Assembly (NCBI RefSeq): GCF_002750855.1
Contig: NZ_NWUC01000003.1
Location: 1 to 64,000, forward strand
Direction: 5' to 3'
Length of the DNA: 64,000 nt
From: Neopararhizobium haloflavum
GTDB taxonomy: Bacteria; Pseudomonadota; Alphaproteobacteria; Rhizobiales; Rhizobiaceae
Shown: positions 16,099-25,044 of the stretch, piece after piece
How the letters are laid out: every line of letters starts with the position of its first letter
How positions within the stretch are numbered: position 1 is the stretch's first letter
Notes under the pieces: model-generated
What the model saw: only the letters and a program-made list of their open reading frames with translations
Database searches by the model: none
Told to the model about the DNA's origin: nothing
Position numbers and translations under genes: made by a program

Positions 16099-16628
16099 AG
16101 ATAGTCCATCCAGCTTTCGTGCAGATAGTTGGGTGGGAAGAGCCGGCCATTGTTGTGCAGATCATGCACGGTCGGCTGGAAGGGGGCCTGTTTGGGCAGC
16201 ATTTTTGCCTCTCTCGGCAGTTTGCCACCCTTTTTGAGGTTGCAGGGTGAGCAGGCGGCGACGACGTTCTCCCATGTCGTCTGGCCACCGCAGCGGCGCG
16301 GCACGACATGATCGAACGTCAGTTCGTCCGGGGAGCCGCAATACTGACACTCGAAACGGTCGCGCAGGAAGACGTTGAAGCGCGTGAAGGCTGGGTGGCG
16401 CGAAGGCTTGATGTAGCTTTTGAGGCAGACGACGCTCGGCAACCGCATGGAGAAGCTCGGAGACGAGACGGCGTGCTCGTATTCGGCGACAATGTTCACG
16501 CGGTCGAGAAAGACCGCCTTGATCGCGTCCTGCCAGGACCACAGCGACAAGGGATAGTAACTCAACGGCCGGAAGTCGGCGTTCAAAACAAGCGCCGGCA
16601 AGGCCTCCGGTGAAACTGCAATCGTCAA
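16071..16628 (-). CDS. HNH endonuclease family protein
   Basis: This 185-residue protein has an HNH fold in its second half: CQYCG near residue 95, the catalytic-type FDHVVPRRCGG, then ENVVAACSPCNLKKG with the second zinc pair. This stand-alone HNH protein is widely conserved in Rhizobiales chromosomes and is probably a housekeeping nuclease of unknown target, not a mobile one. It starts with TTG at 16628, supported by AGGAG 8 nt upstream; no better ATG lies in the conserved N-terminus. Confidence 0.85.
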   Translation of the reverse strand: MTIAVSPEALPALVLNADFRPLSYYPLSLWSWQDAIKAVFLDRVNIVAEYEHAVSSPSFSMRLPSVVCLKSYIKPSRHPAFTRFNVFLRDRFECQYCGSPDELTFDHVVPRRCGGQTTWENVVAACSPCNLKKGGKLPREAKMLPKQAPFQPTVHDLHNNGRLFPPNYLHESWMDYLYWDVELQP

Positions 16629-16735
16629 GCATCTGCTCCTGATCGATTCGTCCGCTTCTCCTCTATATTAGGCACCATGTTACAGGAATGTGAAGCCAAA
16701 TCAGAAACCTATGATCCATTAACCCCAGGCTTCGC

Positions 16736-17386
16736 TCACATGATCGGCGAAGTGGGACGCTTTTGCAGGCCTGCATAGTAGGCCCACAGGACACGAGCTG
16801 CGACCGACCTCCATGGCTTCCAGCGATCGGACAAAATCCTCATCGCCCGCGCGTCCGGCCGCCTGTCCAGCGAGAGTGCGCGGGCCGCTGCTGTTTGAAG
16901 GGCAATGTCTCCGGCAGGAAATACGTCACAATGGCCGGCGCAGAAGAGAAGATAGACCTCCGCCGTCCACGGCCCGACACCCTTGAGCGCGGTCAGATGC
17001 GCCGTTGCCTCATCCGAGGGAAGATCACAGACAGCCTCAAGATCGATTATCCCGGTCACGGCCGCCTTTGCGATAGCGCGCAGCGTGTCCCGCTTGGCGC
17101 GGGACAGCCCAACCGTCCTGGCACTCTCGTCGGTGAGCGTCAGCAGGGTCTGCGGCGTCACCGTATCCACTTCGGCCACAAGGCGGCGCCAAATCGCCTC
17201 GGCGCTGGCGCGCGAGACCATCTGCCCGACCACCACGGACGCCAGCCCCTCGATACCGGGACCACGGCGACGCAAGGGGATGAGGCCCGCCGGCTCGATG
17301 ATGGCCGCGAGACCTGGGTCGAGTGCGGCAAGAGCGTCGACGCCCTCGGTGATATCCGCCATGGTTTCGATACGTCGTGCTGTCAT
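16736..17386 (-). CDS. alkA: DNA-3-methyladenine glycosylase II (AlkA family)
   Basis: This 216-residue base-excision enzyme removes alkylated bases. The helix-hairpin-helix-GPD motif LKGVGPWTAEVYLLF lies near residue 134, and the catalytic aspartate follows in VFPAGDIALQ. It lacks the N-terminal domain of E. coli AlkA, as is normal for the short alphaproteobacterial form. It is divergent from gluQ with a 59-nt gap that must hold both promoters. Confidence 0.9.
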   Translation of the reverse strand: MTARRIETMADITEGVDALAALDPGLAAIIEPAGLIPLRRRGPGIEGLASVVVGQMVSRASAEAIWRRLVAEVDTVTPQTLLTLTDESARTVGLSRAKRDTLRAIAKAAVTGIIDLEAVCDLPSDEATAHLTALKGVGPWTAEVYLLFCAGHCDVFPAGDIALQTAAARALSLDRRPDARAMRILSDRWKPWRSVAARVLWAYYAGLQKRPTSPIM

Positions 17387-17445
17387 TGACCCGGAACTGT
17401 CCTCGATGCGAAATCGGTCCTAGCAAATCCTCATCATGCAGACCA

Positions 17446-18333
17446 ATGACCGCATCATCGCAACCCGTTTTCCGCTTCGCTCCGAGCCCGAACGGGCGGC
17501 TTCACCTCGGCCATGCCTATTCAGCCCTGATCAACAGGACACTGGCCGACGAGACAGGCGGCCGTCTGCTCCTGCGCATCGAAGACATCGACCGCGTCCG
17601 CTGCACGCCGGCGCTCGAGGCGGCGATGATCGGCGATCTGGATTGGCTGGGCGTGCGGTTCGATCCGCCGCTTCGCCGACAATCCGAGCATTTCGACACC
17701 TACCGCGCATTGCTCGACCGGTTGGTTGAGATGAACATTGCCTATCCCGCCTTCCTCAGCCGCGGGGCGCTTTCGACACGGATCGCAGAGGCAGAGGCGG
17801 GCGGGCAGCCCTGGCCGCGTGACCCTGATGGTGCACCGATCTATCCGCCGGACGACAAGCATCTGGATGCGAAAGAGCGCCGCACGCGGATCGCCGCCGG
17901 GGAGCCTTTTGCATGGCGCCTCGATATGGAAGCAGCGCTGAAAACAACGGGCACTCGCCTCACCTGGCGCGAGAACGGGAAGGGGCCCGGCAATGAAACC
18001 GGACTCATTGCTGCCGATCCCATGGCCTGGGGCGATGTAGTCCTCGCCCGCAGCGACACGCCGACCAGCTATCACCTCTCGGTCGTCGCCGACGACGCCG
18101 CGCAGAAGATCAGCCATGTCGTACGTGGTCAGGACCTTTTTCACGCCACCGCCGTGCACCGTTTGCTGCAGGTGCTTCTTGGCCTGCCCGAGCCCCAATA
18201 CCGCCACCACGCGCTCGTGAGAGACGCGACGGGCCGCAAGCTTTCCAAATCCGACAACGATACGGCATTGGCGGCGCTTCGCGACAGCGGAAGCACACCC
18301 TCCGACATTCGATCGCAACTCGGCGTAGGCTGA
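17446..18333 (+). CDS. gluQ: Glutamyl-Q tRNA(Asp) synthetase
   Basis: This 295-residue paralogue of the GluRS catalytic core attaches glutamate to queuosine in tRNA-Asp. It has the HIGH-type motif FAPSPNGRLHLGHAYSAL near residue 10 and the KMSKS-type RKLSKSDND near 265, with no anticodon-binding domain. The cysteine zinc site known from E. coli GluQRS is absent in the corresponding YPAFLSRGALSTR segment. The ATG at 17446 is preferred since the upstream 23 codons are not protein-like for the family. A queuosine-precursor transporter at 46.7 kb fits use of queuosine in this organism. Confidence 0.92.
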   Translation: MTASSQPVFRFAPSPNGRLHLGHAYSALINRTLADETGGRLLLRIEDIDRVRCTPALEAAMIGDLDWLGVRFDPPLRRQSEHFDTYRALLDRLVEMNIAYPAFLSRGALSTRIAEAEAGGQPWPRDPDGAPIYPPDDKHLDAKERRTRIAAGEPFAWRLDMEAALKTTGTRLTWRENGKGPGNETGLIAADPMAWGDVVLARSDTPTSYHLSVVADDAAQKISHVVRGQDLFHATAVHRLLQVLLGLPEPQYRHHALVRDATGRKLSKSDNDTALAALRDSGSTPSDIRSQLGVG

Positions 18334-18336
18334 GGA

Positions 18337-18627
18337 TCAGGTATCGAGCAGAACACGCTTCAGGAGAGCCGCAGCGAAGAGGCTGAGGAAAGCACCGGCT
18401 ATCCCGATCGCAAAACGAACTTCAAGCGCCGAGTATCCGAGATTTGAATGATCGTGGAGCGTCAGGCCCAGATAGAAGCCAATCGCGAGGATGATCATGT
18501 TGCCGAAGGCACCGAACCCTTGGCGGCCCATTAGAGAATGCATGGCCTGGCCGACGAGGAACCCGGCCATCAATGCAAGTCCTGCGAAGATCACCGACCA
18601 GTCAATAGAAAGCTGTCCGATCGTCAT
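18337..18627 (-). CDS. Small conserved membrane protein
   Basis: This 96-residue protein has three predicted membrane helices: about residues 10-28, 39-58 (GNMIILAIGFYLGLTL) and 73-92. No motif points to a function. Either GTG at 18636 or ATG at 18627 may be the start; AGGTCGAAGG lies before both. It is convergent with gluQ, the stops being 3 nt apart. Confidence 0.65.
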   Translation of the reverse strand: MTIGQLSIDWSVIFAGLALMAGFLVGQAMHSLMGRQGFGAFGNMIILAIGFYLGLTLHDHSNLGYSALEVRFAIGIAGAFLSLFAAALLKRVLLDT

Positions 18628-18749
18628 GGGACGCACCTTCGACCTCTTTCGATGGCGCTAATATAACACAATCCGGCAGTTCGGCAGACGCTGCCGCGAA
18701 ATGCGGTAAATAATCCTTTTCCACCATAAGCCTTGCGGCCTCTTCTCGC

Positions 18750-19601
18750 CTACTCTTCGTCGGCGTGGAGGGTCCGATAGCGCAGGATGGCCGCATTGAC
18801 TTCCGCGCCAAGGATGAAGATCGCGGCGATGATATAGAGAAACAGCAATGCAATGACGATCGACGCCAGGCCCGCGTAGGTTGAAACGTAGTTTGCGAAG
18901 CGCTGCAGATAGGAAGCGAAGATGCTGGCCGCGATGAGCCAGAAAAGGATCGTCAGGCTGACGCCGGGCAGCACCTCGATGAGCTTTCGCCGGCCCGCGG
19001 GGAGCCAGAGGTGGGATATGGCGAGCCCGACGACAAGGACCACGATCGCCACGATGATGCGCCAACTGTCGATCATGGAAGTGGTCGCTTCCATCCAGGG
19101 AAGCCATTGCCGGGCAAGACGCACGGCAAGAGGCGCAAGGACCAGCAGGAAACTGATTGCCATGAAGACGAACGCCGCGACGAGGACGAAGCCGAGGCTC
19201 TGTGCCCGGGTCGTATACCACGCTCGCCGATCGGCAACGCGGTACGCCCGGTTGAGCGAAACGCGCAACGCCTCCACACCATTCGAGGCAAAGAGTGCAG
19301 CCGCCAGCACACCGATGGTCAGAAGGTCGAAACGCTCCTGCGTCAACACGTTCTCCACCTCGCGCGCGATCGGCTCGGCGATCGTCTGCGGCCAGGTATC
19401 GAACACAAGATGCACTGCGGTCTCGGAGAATGCGTCGGCTCCGAGGTAGCTGGCCAGCGCCGTTCCGAAGATCATGAACGGAAAGATCGCCATGATGGTG
19501 GACAATGCCACATGGCTCGCCATCGCCCATCCATCCTCGTCATTGAAGTGGTTGAAGGCGTCGAGCGCAATCCGATACGTCTTCTTGTAGATGCTGCTCA
19601 T
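18750..19601 (-). CDS. YihY/BrkB-family inner-membrane protein
   Basis: This 283-residue protein of the YihY/UPF0761 family (PF03631) has about six membrane helices, beginning MSSIYKKTYRIALDAFNHF and ending with a short acidic tail. The family signature SNGVEALRVSLNRAY is near residue 105. It was once described as ribonuclease BN or serum-resistance BrkB; its real role is unclear. The start at 19601 is chosen as family-like; the frame open to 19739 would cross into the divergent SDR gene. Confidence 0.85.
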   Translation of the reverse strand: MSSIYKKTYRIALDAFNHFNDEDGWAMASHVALSTIMAIFPFMIFGTALASYLGADAFSETAVHLVFDTWPQTIAEPIAREVENVLTQERFDLLTIGVLAAALFASNGVEALRVSLNRAYRVADRRAWYTTRAQSLGFVLVAAFVFMAISFLLVLAPLAVRLARQWLPWMEATTSMIDSWRIIVAIVVLVVGLAISHLWLPAGRRKLIEVLPGVSLTILFWLIAASIFASYLQRFANYVSTYAGLASIVIALLFLYIIAAIFILGAEVNAAILRYRTLHADEE

Positions 19602-19675
19602 GCGTCCGTTCGAAAATAGTGGCGCACACTCGATAGGAGATAACCGCCGGTGAAGGAACATGTCCGAGGGCCACA

Positions 19676-20509
19676 ATGACAGAAATACGTAGCATTCTGG
19701 TAACCGGATGCTCTTCAGGCATCGGGGCCCATTGCGCAACAGCGCTGCGACGCGATGGATGGCGCGTCTTCGCCACGGCGCGGCGCGGCGAGGACATAGC
19801 GGCTCTCGAGGAGAAAGGACTGGAAGCCTTCTACCTCGACTACCGCGAGCCTGAAAGCATCGAATCCGTTTTCAACGCCGTCGCCGCGTGCACGGGCGGC
19901 CGGCTCGACGCCCTGTTCAACAATGGCGCGTACAGCCAGCCGGGTGCGGTCGAGGATCTGCCGGTCGAAGCATTGCGCGAGCAGTTCGAGGCCAATGTCT
20001 TCGGCTGGCACGACCTGACCCGGCGTGTCGTTCCCCTGATGCGGCGGCAGGGGCATGGACGCATTGTCCAGTGCTCCTCGATCCTCGGATTGGTACCGAT
20101 GCGCTGGCGCGGAGCCTACAATGCCTCCAAGCATGCGCTTGAAGCCCTCAACCTCACCATGCGAATGGAACTGAAGGGATCGGGTATCCATGTCAGCATG
20201 ATCGAACCGGGACCGATCGAATCGAAGATCGCCCTCAATGCCCTCGCCTATGTCGAGAAGTTCATCGACACGAAGGAATCTGTGCACCGTGAGGCCTATG
20301 AACGGCAACTCGCGCGATTGAAGCAGGGTGGCGTGCGCTCGCGCACCAAACTCGGTCCCGACGCTGTCTACAGCGTCTTGAAGCACGCGCTGGAAGCGTC
20401 CGTACCGCGCCCCCACTACCTGGTGACGAGGCCGGCGAAGATCGGCGCGACGATGAAGCGGCTGTTGCCGGCGCGCCTCTTCTACGATCTCCTTTCACGG
20501 CAGGATTGA
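19676..20509 (+). CDS. SDR-family NAD(P)-dependent oxidoreductase
   Basis: This 277-residue short-chain dehydrogenase has the cofactor motif TGCSSGIG at residue 10, NNGAY, the catalytic serine in CSSILG and YNASK near 151-155. The N-terminal ARR after the second strand suggests NADP. The substrate is unknown. It begins the conserved row SDR, twin-transmembrane protein, PduO transferase, etfB, etfA. Confidence 0.88.
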   Translation: MTEIRSILVTGCSSGIGAHCATALRRDGWRVFATARRGEDIAALEEKGLEAFYLDYREPESIESVFNAVAACTGGRLDALFNNGAYSQPGAVEDLPVEALREQFEANVFGWHDLTRRVVPLMRRQGHGRIVQCSSILGLVPMRWRGAYNASKHALEALNLTMRMELKGSGIHVSMIEPGPIESKIALNALAYVEKFIDTKESVHREAYERQLARLKQGGVRSRTKLGPDAVYSVLKHALEASVPRPHYLVTRPAKIGATMKRLLPARLFYDLLSRQD

Positions 20510-20630
20510 TCGCAAATCGCGCGATGCAGCGACAATATGCAACGCGGGTGGCTGGACCGCCGCCCATGACAATCGGTCCTCAAGGCCCTATGTGCGGGAC
20601 ACCGCCAACGCTCAGCAGCCGGACACATCC

Positions 20631-20828
20631 ATGGAAACCGTATTCTACATTCTAGCCATTCTCGCCATGGCGGCCGTCGCCGTCGTGCTGGTGCGCGGTC
20701 TTTTCAACATGATGAAGGGCGGCGATGCCAACAAGTCGAACAAGCTGATGCAGATGCGGGTTCTGTTGCAGTTCGTCGCCATCGTGCTGATCGTCATAAC
20801 CTTGTGGCTGACCGGCGGCGGCCGGTAG
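20631..20828 (+). CDS. Twin-transmembrane protein (HIG1-like)
   Basis: This 65-residue protein has two hydrophobic helices (about 3-23 and 43-61) separated by the basic loop MMKGGDANKSNKLMQMR. That layout is HIG1/twin-transmembrane-like, a group that in mitochondria and Alphaproteobacteria accompanies respiratory complexes. The position before the cobalamin adenosyltransferase is conserved in Rhizobiales. METVFYILA at 20631 is taken as start. Confidence 0.75.
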   Translation: METVFYILAILAMAAVAVVLVRGLFNMMKGGDANKSNKLMQMRVLLQFVAIVLIVITLWLTGGGR

Positions 20829-20853
20829 TCAAACAGAATTCGGGAGGCAGGCC

Positions 20854-21432
20854 ATGGTCCGGCTGAACAAGATCTACACCCGCACGGGTGACGCGGGAAC
20901 GACCGGACTGGGTACGGGCGAGCGACGCGCCAAGCATGACCTCAGGATCGAGGCATTCGGTACGGTGGACGAGACGAATGCCGCCATCGGAATGGCTCGG
21001 CTTCATGCCGCACACGATGCCGACCTCGACCGGATGCTTTCGCGCATCCAGAATGATCTCTTCGATCTCGGGGCCGATCTTGCCACGCCCGAGGGCGATG
21101 AGCCGCCCGCCTATGAACCACTGCGGATCGTCGACAGCCAGGTCATTCGCCTCGAAGAGGATATCGACCGGTTGAATGCATCACTCGAACCGTTGCGTTC
21201 CTTCGTCTTGCCGGCAGGCACGGCCTTGTCGGCTCATCTGCACCTTGCCCGCACCATAGCGCGGCGGGCCGAACGGGCGATGACGGCGCTTGCGGAGCGG
21301 GACGGCGAGCGCGTCAACGCCGCCGCGATCCGCTACATCAACCGGGTATCCGACCTCCTTTTCGTGGCCGCACGCTTCGCCAATGACGCTGGCCAGGCGG
21401 ACGTTCTGTGGGTGCCGGGCGAGAACCGATAG
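20854..21432 (+). CDS. Cob(I)alamin adenosyltransferase, PduO type
   Basis: This 192-residue enzyme transfers adenosyl from ATP to cob(I)alamin, giving coenzyme B12. The PduO ATP-binding N-terminus KIYTRTGDAGTTGLGTG lies at residues 6-22, and RIEAFGTVDETNAAIG and the C-terminal YINRVSDLLFVAAR are present. GGGAGG precedes the ATG. Adenosylcobalamin would serve methylmalonyl-CoA mutase, and this gene is followed by etfBA. It fits with cobST encoded later in the window. Confidence 0.93.
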   Translation: MVRLNKIYTRTGDAGTTGLGTGERRAKHDLRIEAFGTVDETNAAIGMARLHAAHDADLDRMLSRIQNDLFDLGADLATPEGDEPPAYEPLRIVDSQVIRLEEDIDRLNASLEPLRSFVLPAGTALSAHLHLARTIARRAERAMTALAERDGERVNAAAIRYINRVSDLLFVAARFANDAGQADVLWVPGENR

Positions 21433-21463
21433 ATCTTTACCCCACCGTCTCAGCAATTGACTT

Positions 21464-21477
21464 TTACGTAAACGTAA
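21464..21477. promoter_or_regulatory. LiuR-like palindromic operator upstream of etfBA
   Basis: TTACGT-AA-ACGTAA is a perfect palindrome lying directly after TTGACT (21457-21462), which may be the -35 of the etfB promoter. Operators of the TTTACGTAAACGT kind are known for MerR-family regulators of branched-chain amino acid and fatty-acid breakdown (LiuR), which control etf genes in Proteobacteria. The regulator gene is not in the window. The assignment is by motif similarity from memory. Confidence 0.55.
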
Positions 21478-21620
21478 TTTATCGGGCATGCATTATCCGA
21501 CTGGCCCTCGCGATTGAATTTCGTGCCAAATAGCGTATCCATGTCGCAAAATGGCGGGCCCGGCCGCCGGTTTCATGGCCGATCTGCTCACTTTCGTTTC
21601 CGACAAGAAGAGGGAAGAGA

Positions 21621-22370
21621 ATGAAGATCCTCGTACCAGTCAAAAGGGTGGTCGACTACAATGTGAAGATCCGCGTGAAGCCTGACGGCTCGGGCGTCGA
21701 ACTGAACAATGTGAAGATGTCGATGAACCCGTTCGACGAGATCGCGGTCGAGGAAGCGCTTCGCCTGAAGGAAGCCGGCAAGGCAGAGGAAGTGATCGTC
21801 GTCTCGATCGGCCCGGCCAAGGCCGAGGAGACGCTGCGCACCGGGCTTGCGATGGGCGCCGACCGTGGCATCCTTGTGCAGACCGACGACCAGACCGAAC
21901 CGCTGACGGTCGCCAAGGTGCTGAAGGCAATCACCGAGGAGGAAAAGCCCGACCTCGTCATTCTCGGCAAGCAGGCGATCGACGACGACTGCAACCAGAC
22001 CGGCCAGATGCTTGCGGCGCTGCTTGGATGGGCCCAGGGCACCTTTGCCTCGAAGCTTGAGCCGGGAGACGGCAAGGTGGCAGTCACCCGCGAAGTCGAC
22101 GGCGGATTGCAGACGGTGGAACTGAAACTGCCGGCGATCGTCACGACGGATCTCCGGCTGAACGAGCCGCGCTACGCCTCGCTTCCGAACATCATGAAGG
22201 CCAAGAAGAAGCCGCTCGACAAGAAGACGCCCGATGATTACGGCGTCGACACCAAGCCACGCCTGACCATCGTGAAGACCGAAGAGCCGGCTGGCCGCAA
22301 GGCCGGCGTGAAGGTCTCCTCGGTCGAGGAACTTGTCGGCAAGCTCAAGAACGAAGCTGGCGTGCTTTAA
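21621..22370 (+). CDS. etfB: Electron transfer flavoprotein beta subunit
   Basis: This is the 249-residue small ETF subunit. It binds AMP and, with EtfA, takes electrons from acyl-CoA and other FAD dehydrogenases to ETF-ubiquinone oxidoreductase. Family hallmarks are [20 protein letters not shown] at the start, [22 protein letters not shown] near residue 116 and [24 protein letters not shown] near 174. GAAGAGGGAAGAG precedes the ATG. etfA follows after 14 nt. Confidence 0.96.
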   Translation: MKILVPVKRVVDYNVKIRVKPDGSGVELNNVKMSMNPFDEIAVEEALRLKEAGKAEEVIVVSIGPAKAEETLRTGLAMGADRGILVQTDDQTEPLTVAKVLKAITEEEKPDLVILGKQAIDDDCNQTGQMLAALLGWAQGTFASKLEPGDGKVAVTREVDGGLQTVELKLPAIVTTDLRLNEPRYASLPNIMKAKKKPLDKKTPDDYGVDTKPRLTIVKTEEPAGRKAGVKVSSVEELVGKLKNEAGVL

Positions 22371-22384
22371 GGAGGCCGAACATC

Positions 22385-23314
22385 ATGACCATTCTTCTCG
22401 TCGCTGAACACGACAACGAAACGCTTTCCGACCAGACCGCAAAGGCGCTTTCGGCCGCCGCGGCGATCGGCGGCGATGTCCACATCCTCGTCGCCGGCAA
22501 GAACGCCAAGGCTGCCGCCGATGCTGCGGCAAAGCTCGACGGTGCCGCCAAGGTCCTGCATGCCGAGGCCGATGCCCTGGAGCATCGCCTGGCCGAGCCG
22601 CTCGCTGCGCTTGTCGCCAAGCTCGCCGCCGCCTACGACACCGTGATCGCACCGTCGACCACGATGGGCAAGAATGTGCTGCCGCGTGTCGCAGCGCTTC
22701 TCGACGTCATGCAGATTTCCGACATCATCGAGGTCGTCGACGCATCGACCTTCAAGCGTCCGATCTATGCCGGCAACGCCATTCAGACGGTCAAGACCGA
22801 TGAGGCCAAGAAGGTGATCACAGTGCGCACCGCTTCGTTCCAGGCGGCTGGGGAAGGCGGCGGTGCCTCCGTGGAAAGCGTCGATGCGGCAGACGATCCG
22901 GCCGTCTCCACCTTCGTCAAGGAGGCGATCGCCGAGAGCGACCGGCCCGAACTGACCTCGGCGAAGATCATCATCTCCGGCGGCCGTGCGCTCGGCTCCA
23001 AGGAAAAGTTCGAAGAGGTCATGCTTCCCGTCGCCGACAAGCTCGGCGCAGCGGTCGGCGCGTCGCGCGCTGCCGTCGATGCGGGCTATGCACCCAATGA
23101 CTGGCAGGTGGGCCAGACCGGCAAGGTCGTCGCCCCGGACCTCTACATCGCCTGCGGCATATCCGGTGCCATCCAGCATCTCGCGGGAATGAAGGATTCC
23201 AAGGTCATCGTCGCGATCAACAAGGACGAGGAAGCACCGATCTTCCAAGTTGCCGATTACGGCCTCGTCGCAGATCTCTTCGAGGCACTGCCGGAACTGC
23301 AGAAAAAGCTCTGA
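22385..23314 (+). CDS. etfA: Electron transfer flavoprotein alpha subunit
   Basis: This 309-residue large ETF subunit carries FAD. The C-terminal FAD domain shows [13 protein letters not shown] near residue 198, [23 protein letters not shown] and [16 protein letters not shown]. It is co-transcribed with etfB (AAGGAGG between them). A 10-bp perfect inverted repeat follows downstream. Confidence 0.96.
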   Translation: MTILLVAEHDNETLSDQTAKALSAAAAIGGDVHILVAGKNAKAAADAAAKLDGAAKVLHAEADALEHRLAEPLAALVAKLAAAYDTVIAPSTTMGKNVLPRVAALLDVMQISDIIEVVDASTFKRPIYAGNAIQTVKTDEAKKVITVRTASFQAAGEGGGASVESVDAADDPAVSTFVKEAIAESDRPELTSAKIIISGGRALGSKEKFEEVMLPVADKLGAAVGASRAAVDAGYAPNDWQVGQTGKVVAPDLYIACGISGAIQHLAGMKDSKVIVAINKDEEAPIFQVADYGLVADLFEALPELQKKL

Positions 23315-23337
23315 TCCGCGGCCTTTCGTCGAAATGC

Positions 23338-23373
23338 GCGTGGCCGGTCTGGACGTGATGCATCCGGCCACGC
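23338..23373. terminator. 10-bp stem-loop after etfA
   Basis: GCGTGGCCGG and CCGGCCACGC are separated by 16 nt in the etfA to hydroxyacyl-CoA dehydrogenase gap. No U-run follows, so it may be an attenuating or mRNA-protecting hairpin and not a full intrinsic terminator. Confidence 0.5.
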
Positions 23374-23418
23374 TAGATGCTTCTTGTCAAAAATCGGGCA
23401 CCGCGGAAAAGCGATAAG

Positions 23419-24300
23419 ATGAGCAGCACAATTCGTAGCGTCGGCATCGTGGGCGCAGGCCAGATGGGGTGCGGGATCGCACAGGTCTGCGCCGTTGCCG
23501 GCTACGATGTCAGGCTGCATGACGTGACCGAGGACAAGGTCGAGGCCGGGCTGGCGACGATCAATGGCAATCTGGCTCGCCAGGTCTCATCTTCCAAATT
23601 GAGTGAAGCCGAGCGCGCTTCCGCCCTGGAACGCATAACGGCGGCGCCCGGCGTCGACGACCTGGCTTCCATGGATCTCGTCATCGAGGCGGTGACGGAA
23701 GACGAGACGGTCAAACGCAAGATCTACCAGCAGCTTTGTCCGGTGCTCAATCCCGAGGCAATCCTCGCCACCAATACCTCGTCGCTCTCGATCACACGCC
23801 TTGCCTCGGCGACGGACCGGCCCGAGCGCTTCATCGGCATGCACTTCATGAACCCCGTGCCGGTCATGAAACTCGTGGAACTCGTGCGCGGCATCGCGAC
23901 CGAGGACGTGACGTTCAAATCCGCCAACGCGTTCATCGCTTCACTCGACAAGACGATCACCGTGGCAGAGGATTTTCCCGCCTTCATCGTCAATCGCATC
24001 CTGTTGCCGATGATCAACGAGGCGATCTACACGCTCTACGAAGGCGTCGGCACCGTCGAGGCGATCGACACCGCGATGAAGCTCGGCGCGAACCATCCGA
24101 TGGGTCCGCTTCAGCTTGCCGACTTCATCGGCCTCGACACCTGCTTGTCGATCATGCAGGTGCTTTATGATGGGCTTGCCGATTCCAAGTATCGGCCCTG
24201 CCCGCTCCTGGTGAAATATGTCGAGGCCGGCTGGCTCGGCCGCAAGTCGGGCCGCGGGTTCTACGACTATCGCGGCGACACGCCGGTGCCGACCCGCTAA
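23419..24300 (+). CDS. 3-hydroxybutyryl-CoA dehydrogenase
   Basis: This 293-residue NAD-dependent enzyme oxidises (S)-3-hydroxyacyl-CoA. The Rossmann motif VGIVGAGQMGCGIAQV is at residue 8, the catalytic HFMNPVPVMKLVELV near 140, and DFPAFIVNRILLPMINEAI with the C-terminal domain GPLQLADFIGLDT follow. ATG at 23419 is chosen since the upstream residues are not family-like. It is a functional neighbour of etfBA, both being used in acyl-CoA or hydroxybutyrate metabolism. Confidence 0.93.
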   Translation: MSSTIRSVGIVGAGQMGCGIAQVCAVAGYDVRLHDVTEDKVEAGLATINGNLARQVSSSKLSEAERASALERITAAPGVDDLASMDLVIEAVTEDETVKRKIYQQLCPVLNPEAILATNTSSLSITRLASATDRPERFIGMHFMNPVPVMKLVELVRGIATEDVTFKSANAFIASLDKTITVAEDFPAFIVNRILLPMINEAIYTLYEGVGTVEAIDTAMKLGANHPMGPLQLADFIGLDTCLSIMQVLYDGLADSKYRPCPLLVKYVEAGWLGRKSGRGFYDYRGDTPVPTR

Positions 24301-24327
24301 AGCGCCTCGCTCTTGCACGGCGGCGGT

Positions 24328-25008
24328 CTAGATTCCCTTTGCGGCCTCGACCAGTCTCAGCGCATCGTCGCTCGCCCATTCGGCCGGTCCGTTCATTGCG
24401 GCAAGAAGACAGCCCGTTTCGTCGACAAGCAGAGTGACCGGCAGTCCGAATGCGAAACCCTGGCGCTTGAGGTCATTGAAGACACCCATCGACGCATCCC
24501 TGTACAGCGGCAGATGCTCGACGCCGATCTCCTCCAGAAAAGCCCGCGGCTTTTCATCATCGCCGGTGTCGATGTTGATCGTGACGACCTCGAAGGCCTC
24601 TCCGCCGGCAGTCTGCTGAAGCGTCTCGAGGGCCGGCATCTCTTCTCGGCACGGCGCGCACCAGGTCGCCCAGAGATTGACGAGCAGGGTGCGACCGGAG
24701 AAATCCTCGATCGAGACGTCGGATCCATCCGGCGCCTTGAAGGCCAGACCAGCCATCGACGCGGGCTCCTCCTGCGGCGCCATTGCGGCCACTTCGCCGG
24801 TTGCAAGCGGCGTAAGCGCCGCGACCTGCTCGTTCGTGGCCGGGCAGGAACCCTGTTCGACATCGGCGGATGCGACGGGCATCTCGCTCATCGGAGGGGC
24901 GGGATCATTGCCAGAGGCGCTTCCCTTCACGTATACCGCCCCGGCACCGGCCACGAGACCGAGGACAACGGCGATCATCGCCAACTTCGCGGTGGAGAGG
25001 CTGTGCAT
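24328..25008 (-). CDS. tlpA: TlpA-type membrane-anchored thiol:disulfide reductase
   Basis: This 226-residue thioredoxin-fold protein is anchored by one N-terminal helix (about residues 7-27) and faces the periplasm. A Pro/Ala-rich linker precedes the domain, which carries the redox centre [12 protein letters not shown] near residue 121 and the cis-proline GLPVTLLVD. TlpA proteins reduce copper-binding or cytochrome c assembly factors. ATG at 25008 is chosen because the long frame to 25818 is the antisense of argH. It is divergent from argH with a 36-nt gap. Confidence 0.9.
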   Translation of the reverse strand: MHSLSTAKLAMIAVVLGLVAGAGAVYVKGSASGNDPAPPMSEMPVASADVEQGSCPATNEQVAALTPLATGEVAAMAPQEEPASMAGLAFKAPDGSDVSIEDFSGRTLLVNLWATWCAPCREEMPALETLQQTAGGEAFEVVTINIDTGDDEKPRAFLEEIGVEHLPLYRDASMGVFNDLKRQGFAFGLPVTLLVDETGCLLAAMNGPAEWASDDALRLVEAAKGI

Positions 25009-25044
25009 TCCTCGATGATCCTCATTCAAGACAACGGGCTTCTC

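Noticed and set aside
16071-16628. HNH gene as homing endonuclease or toxin
   Set aside because: A conserved stand-alone chromosomal gene between core genes, with no intron, intein or immunity partner.
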